Positions 1 to 5,384 are shown, counted from the first letter of the stretch. The stretch: 5,921 nucleotides of DNA from Streptococcaceae bacterium (GCA_031285105.1 JAITWV010000312.1:1-5921), one strand, 5' to 3'. Numbers and translations are program-made. Notes: generated by a model not told the origin, from the letters alone.

Positions 1-409
1 TTTTGAAGAGACAGATGGCTTATTGCCTTGTGCCTTTCAGTCAATGTATGATGTACGCCGAGTGGGTGAGGAAATTTATTTAGATGCAACACTTATTCAA
101 CGCTCAAATGACATGTTAGTTGCTCATCATATCAATGCCATGCAGTATGTCGCATTACAAATGATGATTGCGAAACATTTTGGTTGGAAAGTTGGAAAAT
201 TTTTCTATTTTATTAACAACTTGCATATTTATGACAACCAATTTGAACAAGCACAAGAATTATTAAGTCGCACAGCAAGTGAAATGTTACCAATTTTGCA
301 ATTGAATGTGCCAGATAAAACACCATTTTGGCAAATTCGTCCAGAAGATTTTGAATTAGTGAATTATGAACCTGTAAAACCACAGTTGAAATTTGACTTA
401 GCAATCTAG
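1..409 (+). CDS. thyA: Thymidylate synthase ThyA, C-terminal part (5' end outside window)
   Basis: The open frame enters from the left edge (first whole codon at base 2), giving the last 135 residues of a protein that in streptococci is about 280 long. ThyA converts dUMP to dTMP with methylene-tetrahydrofolate, releasing dihydrofolate. Seen here: the catalytic cysteine in LLPCAFQ (codon 29-31), the phosphate-binding QRSND, the INAMQYVALQ helix, the NNLHIYDNQ segment carrying the nucleotide-binding His and Tyr, and the conserved C-terminal KFDLAI. The LPCAFQ...NNLHIY signature matches the streptococcal/lactococcal ThyA type as I remember it; classical ThyA has LPPCH...GDAHLY. The stop overlaps the ribosome site of folA, so the two genes are a coupled operon. 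The promoter lies outside the window. The identification is secure. Confidence 0.96.
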   Translation, partial: FEETDGLLPCAFQSMYDVRRVGEEIYLDATLIQRSNDMLVAHHINAMQYVALQMMIAKHFGWKVGKFFYFINNLHIYDNQFEQAQELLSRTASEMLPILQLNVPDKTPFWQIRPEDFELVNYEPVKPQLKFDLAI

Positions 410-413
410 GAGG
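408..413 (+). promoter_or_regulatory. Ribosome binding site of folA, overlapping thyA stop
   Basis: A perfect AGGAGG sits 7 nt before the folA ATG and shares two bases with the thyA TAG stop (407-409). This arrangement suits translational coupling of ThyA and dihydrofolate reductase. Confidence 0.85.
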
Positions 414-420
414 AATTAAC

Positions 421-912
421 ATGTTAGGAGCAATTTGGGCGCAAGACAAAAACGGCTTAATTGGTAAAAATGATCAACTTCCATGGCATTTGCCCAATGA
501 TTTGAAGCATTTTAAAGCCAATACCTTGAATAAAAATGTCGTGATGGGTCGTAAAACATTTGAAGGATTTGGCAAAAGACCTTTACCCAATCGTGTGAAT
601 ATTGTTTTGACTAGAGATACTGATTATCTCGCTGGTAATGTGATTGTTTTGCATACACTTGAAGAAGTGCTCGAATTTGCGCGTGCTTCTGATAAAGAAA
701 CCATGATTATCGGTGGTTCGCAAATTTATCAAGCGTTTGAACCGTTTTTAGATGAATTGTATGTAACTTATATTGACGGGGTATTTGAAGGAGATGCGCA
801 TTTTCCTGAATTTGATTGGACGAAATTTGAAAAAGTTTCAACTGAGCAGGGAAATGTTGACGAAAAAAATAAATATCCACATGAATTTGTTCGCTATACC
901 AAAATTAAATAA
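421..912 (+). CDS. folA: Dihydrofolate reductase
   Basis: Cytosolic enzyme of 163 residues that reduces 7,8-dihydrofolate to tetrahydrofolate with NADPH; it is the trimethoprim target. The length is normal for a chromosomal bacterial enzyme. Visible active-site residues: Trp22, the catalytic acid Asp27 and Phe31 in LPWHLPNDLKHF; the NADPH-binding VMGRKTFE (42-48); Arg58, expected to hold the folate glutamate tail; the IIGGSQIY loop (96-103); and Thr116. The start is fixed by the AGGAGG 7 nt upstream. It follows thyA by 11 bp, the common thyA-folA pairing in lactic acid bacteria (the symbols dfrA or dhfr are also used), so the enzyme recycles the dihydrofolate made by ThyA. Tyr103 aligns with the Staphylococcus aureus Phe98 resistance position, but E. 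coli also has Tyr there. Nothing looks broken. Confidence 0.97.
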   Translation: MLGAIWAQDKNGLIGKNDQLPWHLPNDLKHFKANTLNKNVVMGRKTFEGFGKRPLPNRVNIVLTRDTDYLAGNVIVLHTLEEVLEFARASDKETMIIGGSQIYQAFEPFLDELYVTYIDGVFEGDAHFPEFDWTKFEKVSTEQGNVDEKNKYPHEFVRYTKIK

Positions 913-960
913 AAATAAACCTCGTATGACACTTCAATTAAGTCATACGAGGTTTATTTA
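913..960. terminator. Bidirectional Rho-independent terminator between folA and the ECF gene
   Basis: An 18-bp perfect inverted repeat (913-930 with 942-959, core CCTCGTATGAC / GTCATACGAGG) with an 11-nt loop starts right after the folA stop. Each outer flank is T-rich when read as the 3' side: TTTATTTATTTT on plus, and TTTATTTTTATTTAA on minus. It lies between two convergent genes whose stops are about 50 bp apart and should end transcription from both sides. Confidence 0.93.
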
Positions 961-962
961 TT

Positions 963-1457
963 TTACATATGATGCACACGTTTACCTAAAACTGGTTTAA
1001 GCACTGGATAAATAGCTAAAGCAATCACAAAACCTAAGCCGCCTTGCATGACATTTACTGGAATACCCGCTGTGGCAACGGCAAATGAACCAAAAATAAT
1101 TGCCCCACCCACAAAATAGCCACCAACTAAAATCAACCAACATAAAATCATTCCAATAATACGACTGATATTTGATTTCTTCTGTTCACCAAAGTAACCT
1201 GCCACAAAGCCCATTAAACCATAAACAAGTAACGTTACCGGTGCCCAAATCCAAAAACCAGCAATTCCATCAATTAATAAACCTGATAGACTACCGATGA
1301 TAAGTCCTTGTTTTTTTCCTAATAAAAAAGCACTTATAAAGACGACAACATTGGCTAAAGTAAACATCTCACGCCCAACTGGTATTTTTACGACTAAGCC
1401 CATCACAACGGTAAAAGCAATTAACATTGAAGTTAATGTAAGTTTTTTTAATTTCAT
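963..1457 (-). CDS. ECF transporter substrate-binding S component, vitamin type
   Basis: A 164-residue integral membrane protein with about six hydrophobic segments (roughly residues 7-27, 31-47, 50-66, 70-88, 99-125, 137-155) and few charges, ending in a basic tail. Segments such as FTLANVVVFISAFLLGKKQG, GLLIDG and IPVNVMQGGLG resemble the S-component family that holds putative hydroxymethylpyrimidine and pyridoxine carriers (PF07155-like). These proteins bind a vitamin or precursor and dock on a shared EcfA-EcfA'-EcfT module, which is not encoded here, so this is a group II (orphan) S component. Its substrate cannot be read from sequence, and no riboswitch is visible upstream. The AAAGGGAG ribosome site lies about 10 nt before the ATG. 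It is convergent with folA and divergent from sdaAB. Family is likely; specificity is unknown. Confidence 0.85.
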   Translation of the reverse strand: MKLKKLTLTSMLIAFTVVMGLVVKIPVGREMFTLANVVVFISAFLLGKKQGLIIGSLSGLLIDGIAGFWIWAPVTLLVYGLMGFVAGYFGEQKKSNISRIIGMILCWLILVGGYFVGGAIIFGSFAVATAGIPVNVMQGGLGFVIALAIYPVLKPVLGKRVHHM

Positions 1458-1483
1458 CTTCTTCTCCCTTTGTTGATTTTTCT

Positions 1484-1489
1484 ATTATA
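1484..1489 (-). promoter_or_regulatory. Candidate -10 box for the ECF S-component gene
   Basis: A perfect TATAAT on the minus strand lies 27 nt upstream of the ATG at 1457, giving a short leader of about 20 nt. No good -35 hexamer is found 16-18 bp further upstream (ACCATC at 17 bp), so the promoter is weak or needs an activator. Such a short leader leaves no room for a riboswitch. Confidence 0.4.
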
Positions 1490-1603
1490 CAATAACAAAA
1501 ATCAATGATGGTGTAAATAATTAATTACTTTTAGTTACTTCTTTTGCTTTTTGATACATGACATAATGATGCTGTCAAATAATACAACAAATCAAATCTT
1601 AAC

Positions 1604-1609
1604 TATAAT
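1604..1609 (+). promoter_or_regulatory. Candidate -10 box for sdaAB-sdaAA
   Basis: A perfect TATAAT lies 67 nt before the sdaAB start. The hexamer 17 bp upstream (AATACA, 1581-1586) is a poor -35. The cre-like box begins 8 nt downstream and would cover the transcription start. Confidence 0.45.
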
Positions 1610-1616
1610 TTTAGTA

Positions 1617-1630
1617 TGAAAACGTAGACA
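1617..1630 (+). promoter_or_regulatory. Putative CcpA cre site upstream of sdaAB
   Basis: TGAAAACGTAGACA matches the published consensus TGWAARCGYTWNCW at 12 of 14 positions, with the central CG intact, and also scores 12 of 14 on the reverse strand. It sits just downstream of the candidate -10 box, where bound CcpA would be expected to repress by blocking the start site. Serine breakdown to pyruvate is a plausible catabolite-repressed process. CcpA binding is inferred. Confidence 0.6.
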
Positions 1631-1676
1631 AAAAGAGTACAATGAAGGCAAATATTTAAATAAAGAGGTTGAACAA

Positions 1677-2348
1677 ATGGAAAATCTACGTTATAAAAGC
1701 GTATTTGATATTATTGGTCCAGTGATGATTGGTCCTTCTTCTTCCCACACAGCTGGTGCGGCTCGTATTGGTAAGATTGTACGCTCAATTTTTGGTGAAC
1801 AGCCAGATAGTGTTGATATTCACTTATATGAAAGCTTTGCGAAAACTTATCGTGGTCATGGAACAGACATCGCCTTAGTTGGTGGGATTTTAGGAATGGA
1901 TCCAGATGATGCACGTTTGCGTGAATCATTAAAACTTGCTCATGAAGCTGGTGTTGAAGTGGCATTTATTCCGCATAAAGAAGATCGCGCTGAACATCCA
2001 AACACTGCTCGTTTAGTAGTTAAAAAAGGCGAGCGTGTCTTATCAGTTACCGGTATTTCCATTGGTGGTGGTTCTATTTCAGTCACTGAATTAAATGGTT
2101 TTGATATTTCACTTTCGATGGGCTCACCAACATTTATTATTGTTCAACAAGATGTACCAGGTGTTGTTGCCCAAGTAACCGCTTGTTTGAGTGCACATCA
2201 TATTAATATTGCGAAAATGAATGTGACGCGTGAAGCTAAAGGTGAAAAAGCGATTATGATTATTGAAGTTGATACCAAAAATGTCGATGATGCCTATGAT
2301 CAAATTCGTAAAATTCCTTATTTGGATAATGTGAACTTTTTTGTGTAG
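1677..2348 (+). CDS. sdaAB: L-serine dehydratase, iron-sulfur-dependent, beta subunit
   Basis: A 223-residue subunit of the two-protein L-serine ammonia-lyase (L-serine to pyruvate plus ammonia), acting in the cytosol with the alpha subunit encoded next. The N-terminal part carries the hallmark GPSSSHTAGAARIG (19-32), followed by the FAKTYRGHGTD segment and GGGSI. The C-terminal part (about 151-223) is an ACT-type domain, PTFIIVQQDVPGVVAQVT onward, a fold that in related enzymes helps assembly or ligand sensing. Length is typical for the Bacillus/Firmicutes type. The start is supported by AAAGAGG (1662-1668) 8 nt upstream. A cre-like box in the promoter region suggests catabolite control. The sdaAA gene follows after 17 bp, so the pair is an operon. 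Confidence 0.95.
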   Translation: MENLRYKSVFDIIGPVMIGPSSSHTAGAARIGKIVRSIFGEQPDSVDIHLYESFAKTYRGHGTDIALVGGILGMDPDDARLRESLKLAHEAGVEVAFIPHKEDRAEHPNTARLVVKKGERVLSVTGISIGGGSISVTELNGFDISLSMGSPTFIIVQQDVPGVVAQVTACLSAHHINIAKMNVTREAKGEKAIMIIEVDTKNVDDAYDQIRKIPYLDNVNFFV

Positions 2349-2365
2349 AAAGTAGAGGAAAAAGC

Positions 2366-3229
2366 ATGTTTTATAGTGTTCAAGATATTATTGATCAAGC
2401 AAAAAATTATGAGTCAGTTGCAGAATTGATGATTGCAACTGAAATTGAATTAACTGGTCGCTCGCGTGAGGATGTCATTGCTTTAATGGAGCGTAATCTT
2501 GAAGTGATGAAAGAGTCCATTGATGAAGGCTTAAAAGGAGCAAAATCAGTTACGGGATTAACTGGCGGAGATGCCAAAAAAATGAATGATTATCTTGATA
2601 GTGGCAAATTCTTGAGTGGTGAGACGATTTTAAAAGCCGTTCGTAATGGAATCGCCGTCAATGAAGTCAATGCGCAAATGGGCTTAATCTGTGCTACTCC
2701 TACGGCTGGTTCGGCTGGTTGTGTACCTGGTGTATTATTTGCAGCTGTCGAGCGCTTAGGTTTGACTCATAAACAACAAGTCGACTTCTTATTTACCGCT
2801 GGGGCATTTGGCTTAGTGATGGCAAACAATGCTTCAATTTCTGGAGCAGAAGGTGGTTGTCAAGCAGAAGTCGGTTCCGCATCTGCAATGGCTTCAGCTG
2901 CTTTAGTTATAGCAAATGGTGGAGATGCGACAATGGCTTCTCATGCACTAGCGATTACTTTAAAAAATCACATGGGCTTAATTTGTGATCCTGTGGCTGG
3001 TTTAGTCGAAGTTCCTTGCGTGAAACGTAATGCTCTTGGTACCTCACAAGCCTTTATTTCAGCAGATATGGCTTTAGCAGGTATTCAATCAATCATTCCA
3101 GCTGATGAAGTAATCATTTGTATGTATCAAGTCGGAAAAGCAATGCCATCAGCCTTTCGTGAAACAGCAGAAGGTGGTCTAGCAGCAACACCAACAGGCA
3201 AAAAATTAATGGAGAAAATCTTTGGTTAA
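2366..3229 (+). CDS. sdaAA: L-serine dehydratase, iron-sulfur-dependent, alpha subunit
   Basis: The 287-residue catalytic subunit, which binds the [4Fe-4S] cluster that activates the serine hydroxyl. Cys165 (GGCQAEVG), Cys207 (GLICDPV) and Cys218 (EVPCVKRN) are spaced 42 and 11 residues apart, the same spacing as the cluster cysteines of the structurally characterised Legionella single-chain enzyme. The ATPTAGSAGCVPGVL stretch (110-124) and NNASISGAEGG (154-164) are other family signatures. There is no C-terminal cysteine tail, unlike single-chain enzymes. The ribosome site AGAGGA lies 7 nt before the ATG. No terminator hairpin is seen just after the stop, so some transcripts may run to the hairpin at 3418-3463. 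Such enzymes are oxygen-sensitive, which fits a fermentative host. Confidence 0.96.
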   Translation: MFYSVQDIIDQAKNYESVAELMIATEIELTGRSREDVIALMERNLEVMKESIDEGLKGAKSVTGLTGGDAKKMNDYLDSGKFLSGETILKAVRNGIAVNEVNAQMGLICATPTAGSAGCVPGVLFAAVERLGLTHKQQVDFLFTAGAFGLVMANNASISGAEGGCQAEVGSASAMASAALVIANGGDATMASHALAITLKNHMGLICDPVAGLVEVPCVKRNALGTSQAFISADMALAGIQSIIPADEVIICMYQVGKAMPSAFRETAEGGLAATPTGKKLMEKIFG

Positions 3230-3267
3230 GAAAATTTTAGGAATTACAAAATAAAAATAAATATCAT

Positions 3268-3296
3268 TTGACTATTTTGGATAGTAAAGTTATTAT
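3268..3296 (+). promoter_or_regulatory. Strong sigma-A-like promoter in the sdaAA-reductase gap
   Basis: TTGACT (3268-3273) and TATTAT (3291-3296) are separated by exactly 17 bp, each with five of six consensus bases. Transcription would start near 3303. No credible protein gene follows on this strand before the terminator at 3418-3463, so it probably drives a non-coding RNA. Confidence 0.6.
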
Positions 3297-3302
3297 ACTC
3301 AA

Positions 3303-3472
3303 CGTGCTAGAGAAATTAGCCATTAATGATGATTACTTACCAGTTGCACTCTTGAAATTTTTAACCAACAAACTTCGCCCCGCTTTCAAGGTCGCTGCAC
3401 AATATAGCCATCCAAAAACGAAAAGAAGCGACAGTCCCCCAAAATCCTGTCGCTTCTTTTCGTATTTATTTT
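3303..3472 (+). ncRNA. Candidate small regulatory RNA, about 170 nt
   Basis: This stretch runs from the predicted start of the consensus-like promoter at 3268-3296 to a strong terminator. Three stem-loops can be drawn. The first is a 5' hairpin GCTAG/TTAGC (3306-3310 with 3316-3320, loop AGAAA). The second is CTTGAAA/TTTCAAG (3351-3357 with 3384-3390), extended outward by TGCA/TGCA (3345-3348 with 3396-3399). The third is the terminator. The second hairpin's loop holds CTTCGCCCCG and the terminator loop holds TCCCCC. Unpaired C-rich motifs of this kind are used by several Gram-positive small RNAs to mask G-rich ribosome sites. No known RNA family is recognised. It could instead be a decayed gene or only the 3' UTR of sdaAA. 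Confidence 0.4.
3418..3470. terminator. Bidirectional Rho-independent terminator
   Basis: A 17-bp perfect stem (3418-3434 with 3447-3463, ACGAAAAGAAGCGACAG and its complement) with a 12-nt loop TCCCCCAAAATC. On plus it is followed by ATTTATTTTT. On minus it is followed by TTTTTGG, and it begins 8 nt past the reductase stop at 3472. It can end the plus-strand transcript (sdaAA and/or the candidate small RNA) and the minus-strand reductase mRNA. Confidence 0.92.
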
Positions 3473-4317
3473 TAAAAACTCACATTATCAGGATCAGAAG
3501 TTACACCTGCCACACCTTTAAATGAAGTGCTGATATACTCCATATCCTCAGGTGTAATTTCAAAATCAAACAATTGAATATTTTCGGCAATTCTTTCAGG
3601 TGTCACTGATTTGGGCAATGGCAAGAAACCTTTTTGTAAGCTCCAACGTAAAACCAATTGCGCTACTGATTTATTGTATTTTTCAGCCAAATCAGCTAAT
3701 TCTTTGATTTCAAAAATACGTCCAAGTCCAAGCGGGGAATAGGCTTCACAAATCATACCTAATTGTGTACTATAAGCAACTAGTTCTTCTTGTTGATCAC
3801 TTGGATTCAAGAAAATTTGATTGACCTGAGGCGTGATTTTTGCCGTTTTCATCAATTCTTCAATATGATGTTTACGGAAATTTGAAATACCTATTGCACG
3901 AATTTTTCCTTCATTATACGCTTCTTCCATCGCTTGCCACGTACCTGCATTTGCTTCTTGCCATAAATTATCACGTAATGCAATCGGGTTAGGCCAGTGA
4001 ATCAAGTATAAATCAAGATAATCTAGTCCTAATCTTTCTAGTGATTCTTTGATCGCCACTTTTGCTAATTCATAACTATGAAAGCGTGAGCCTAGTTTTG
4101 TTGTCACGAAAATTTCTTCACGAGGAATGCCTGACTCACGAATGGCTTTTCCAACACTTTCTTCATTCTTATAAGCACTTGCAGTATCAATATGACGATA
4201 ACCTGCTTTTAACGCTTCCAAGACCGAATTTTTTGCTTGTTCACCATTTTCTGCTTGCCAAGTGCCAAAACCAACTGTTGGAATCTTTACACCATTGCTT
4301 AATGTATATGTCTCCAT
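3472..4317 (-). CDS. Aldo/keto reductase (downstream paralogue)
   Basis: A 281-residue cytosolic oxidoreductase of the aldo/keto reductase family, a TIM barrel that reduces aldehydes or ketones, probably with NADPH. The catalytic tetrad is complete: Asp44 and Tyr49 in GYRHIDTASAYKNE, Lys74 in VTTKL, His107 in LIHWP. GKIRAIGISNF (137-147) and LPKSVTPERIAEN (234-246) are the other family signatures; Lys236, Ser237 and Arg242 are where the 2'-phosphate of NADPH is normally held. It resembles the glyoxal/methylglyoxal and 2,5-diketogluconate reductase branch, but the substrate is unknown. The usual Trp after the catalytic lysine (TTKLW) is Gly76. The ribosome site AAAGGAG (4330-4324) is 6 nt before the ATG. 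It is a close paralogue of the gene upstream but has its own promoter with an inverted repeat. Confidence 0.93.
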   Translation of the reverse strand: METYTLSNGVKIPTVGFGTWQAENGEQAKNSVLEALKAGYRHIDTASAYKNEESVGKAIRESGIPREEIFVTTKLGSRFHSYELAKVAIKESLERLGLDYLDLYLIHWPNPIALRDNLWQEANAGTWQAMEEAYNEGKIRAIGISNFRKHHIEELMKTAKITPQVNQIFLNPSDQQEELVAYSTQLGMICEAYSPLGLGRIFEIKELADLAEKYNKSVAQLVLRWSLQKGFLPLPKSVTPERIAENIQLFDFEITPEDMEYISTSFKGVAGVTSDPDNVSF

Positions 4318-4338
4318 TTTTTTCTCCTTTTATTTAAG

Positions 4339-4366
4339 ATCAAACGAATTATTTCCCTCGTTTGAT
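4339..4366. promoter_or_regulatory. Perfect inverted repeat, likely operator of the downstream reductase
   Basis: ATCAAACGA (4339-4347) and TCGTTTGAT (4358-4366) form a perfect 9-bp repeat with a 10-bp spacer. On the minus strand one arm lies between the -35 and -10 boxes and the other abuts the -10, covering the expected start site. The half-sites are about two helical turns apart, suiting a dimeric repressor. No T-run follows on either strand, so it is not a typical terminator. No regulator gene is in the window. Confidence 0.55.
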
Positions 4367-4375
4367 TTATGTAAA
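4348..4375 (-). promoter_or_regulatory. Candidate promoter of the downstream aldo/keto reductase
   Basis: On the minus strand TTTACA (4375-4370) and AATAAT (4353-4348) are 16 bp apart, each with five of six consensus bases. The start would fall near 4341, giving a leader of about 24 nt. The -35 overlaps the T-run of the upstream reductase's terminator, so the two paralogues look separately transcribed. Confidence 0.5.
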
Positions 4376-4399
4376 AAATGCCAGAACACGCCTGACATT
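4372..4399 (-). terminator. Terminator of the upstream aldo/keto reductase
   Basis: On the minus strand AATGTCAG (4399-4392) pairs with CTGGCATT (4385-4378) over 8 bp with one U-G wobble and a 6-nt loop, followed at once by TTTTTT. It begins 12 nt after the stop of the gene ending at 4411. As plus-strand RNA the wobble becomes a C-A mismatch, so it works only in the minus direction. Confidence 0.75.
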
Positions 4400-4410
4400 C
4401 TTATGATTAA

Positions 4411-5259
4411 TTAAAAATCAACTTCATCCGGATTTTTCGCTAAACCAGCTACTCCATGTAGACTGCTGATAAATGCCATATCTTCTTGAGATAATTCAAA
4501 ATCAAACAACTCTCCATTTTCCTTAATACGCTCAGGAGTGACTGATTTTGGCAGCGGATTAAAGCCTTTTTGTAAACTCCAACGTAAAACTACTTGGGCT
4601 ACTGATTTGTTGTATTTCGTAGCAATTTCGCTCAATGATTCAACTGCAAAAATTTTTCCTGTTCCTAATGGAGAATAGGCTTGAGTTAAAATATCGTGTT
4701 TTTTATTATAGTCAACTAACACTTCTTGTTGATCAGATGGGTTAACCAAAATTTGATTGACCATTGGTTTTACCTTTGCTGTTTTCAATAAAGCATCAAT
4801 ATGGTGGGGATGAAAATTAGAAACACCAATTGCACGAACTTTTCCTTCTTCTAATGCTTTTTCCATTGCTTTCCAAGCTTGTGCATTCGCTTGTTCCCAA
4901 TTATCGCGTAAAGCTTTTGGATTTGGCCAGTGAATTAAATACAAGTCCACATAGTCTAAACCTAATTTAGCTAATGAATCATCTAACGCCTTCTTTGCTT
5001 CTTCATAGCCATGCGCATCGTTCCATAATTTCGTTGTAATAAATAACTCTTCACGAGGAACACCTGATTTGGCAATCCCACGTCCAACACTTTCTTCATT
5101 ACGATAAACTGCTGCTGTATCGATATGACGATAACCAGATTCAATTGCTGCAAGAGTTGAACTTTCTGCGACATCGCCATCTGGAGTTTGCCAAGTACCA
5201 AAACCAACTACTGGAATTTTGATACCATTGGATAAAGTATAAGTATCTGTTAATGACAT
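4411..5259 (-). CDS. Aldo/keto reductase (upstream paralogue)
   Basis: A 282-residue cytosolic aldo/keto reductase with an intact catalytic tetrad: Asp47 and Tyr52 in GYRHIDTAAVYRNE, Lys77 in ITTKLWN, His110 in LIHWP. GKVRAIGVSNF (139-149) and LPKSVTPERIKEN (236-248) complete the family signatures and suggest NADPH use. It resembles Bacillus YvgN-type glyoxal reductase, so detoxification of reactive carbonyls is likely but unproven. The start at 5259 (MSLTDTY) is chosen over an in-frame ATG at 5319: AAAAGGAG (5276-5269) lies 9 nt before it, the length then matches the paralogue, and the predicted transcription start lies downstream of 5319. Unlike its neighbour it keeps the usual Trp after the catalytic lysine. 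Both copies read NPSDQQ where most family members have an E-x-HP motif. Confidence 0.94.
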   Translation of the reverse strand: MSLTDTYTLSNGIKIPVVGFGTWQTPDGDVAESSTLAAIESGYRHIDTAAVYRNEESVGRGIAKSGVPREELFITTKLWNDAHGYEEAKKALDDSLAKLGLDYVDLYLIHWPNPKALRDNWEQANAQAWKAMEKALEEGKVRAIGVSNFHPHHIDALLKTAKVKPMVNQILVNPSDQQEVLVDYNKKHDILTQAYSPLGTGKIFAVESLSEIATKYNKSVAQVVLRWSLQKGFNPLPKSVTPERIKENGELFDFELSQEDMAFISSLHGVAGLAKNPDEVDF

Positions 5260-5304
5260 AATAAAAATCTCCTTTTCGTGAATATTATTTTTGTCCCAAT
5301 TAAA

Positions 5305-5333
5305 AGTGTAATACTTCATGAAAAGGTTATCAA
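5305..5333 (-). promoter_or_regulatory. Candidate promoter of the upstream aldo/keto reductase
   Basis: On the minus strand TTGATA (5333-5328) and TACACT (5310-5305) are spaced 17 bp, with five and four consensus bases. Transcription would start near 5298, about 39 nt before the ATG at 5259. The spacer contains the palindrome TTCATGAA. Confidence 0.45.
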
Positions 5334-5355
5334 GTTATTTATTTGAAAAATCAGT

Positions 5356-5384
5356 CAAAAGTCGCAGAAATAATCCGACTTTTG
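5356..5384. promoter_or_regulatory. Perfect inverted repeat in the reductase-pspC divergent region
   Basis: CAAAAGTCG (5356-5364) and CGACTTTTG (5376-5384) form a perfect 9-bp repeat with an 11-bp spacer. It is about 22 bp upstream of the reductase -35 and 28 bp upstream of the pspC -10. It overlaps by two bases an 11-bp palindrome TGCTTGAAGCA (5383-5393). No gene ends nearby, so a protein-binding site is more likely than a terminator. The spacer shares GAAATAAT with the repeat at 4339-4366. Confidence 0.45.

Noticed and set aside
773..1000. A 75-codon frame overlapping the 3' end of folA
   Set aside because: It is a shifted frame inside folA that runs across the terminator, with no ribosome site and low-complexity content.
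1458..1676. A riboswitch in the intergenic region between the ECF gene and sdaAB
   Set aside because: The likely leaders are short on both sides, and no conserved aptamer motif or terminator/antiterminator pair is visible; the region is AT-rich with only small palindromes such as TAATTAATTA at 1518-1527.
3267..3283. TTTGACTATTTTGGATA as a CtsR heat-shock operator
   Set aside because: The first half resembles the TTTGACC heptad, but the second half matches at only about four of seven positions, and no clp or heat-shock gene follows.
3326..3355. A nine-codon mini-ORF starting ATGATG inside the candidate small RNA
   Set aside because: There is only a weak purine stretch upstream and no similarity to a known leader or toxin peptide; too short to support.
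3268..3525. A TTG-initiated open frame of 85 codons on the plus strand after sdaAA
   Set aside because: It has no ribosome site, its start codon is part of the -35 box, it reads through the strong terminator hairpin and into the reverse complement of the reductase, and the peptide resembles no known protein.
4062..4337. A plus-strand frame antisense to the downstream aldo/keto reductase
   Set aside because: It is the reverse-strand shadow of a well-conserved gene with no independent ribosome site or recognisable domain.
5260..5319. A 20-residue N-terminal extension of the upstream aldo/keto reductase from an ATG at 5319
   Set aside because: No ribosome site precedes 5319, the predicted transcription start lies downstream of it, and the ATG at 5259 has AAAAGGAG at good spacing and gives a length matching the paralogue.
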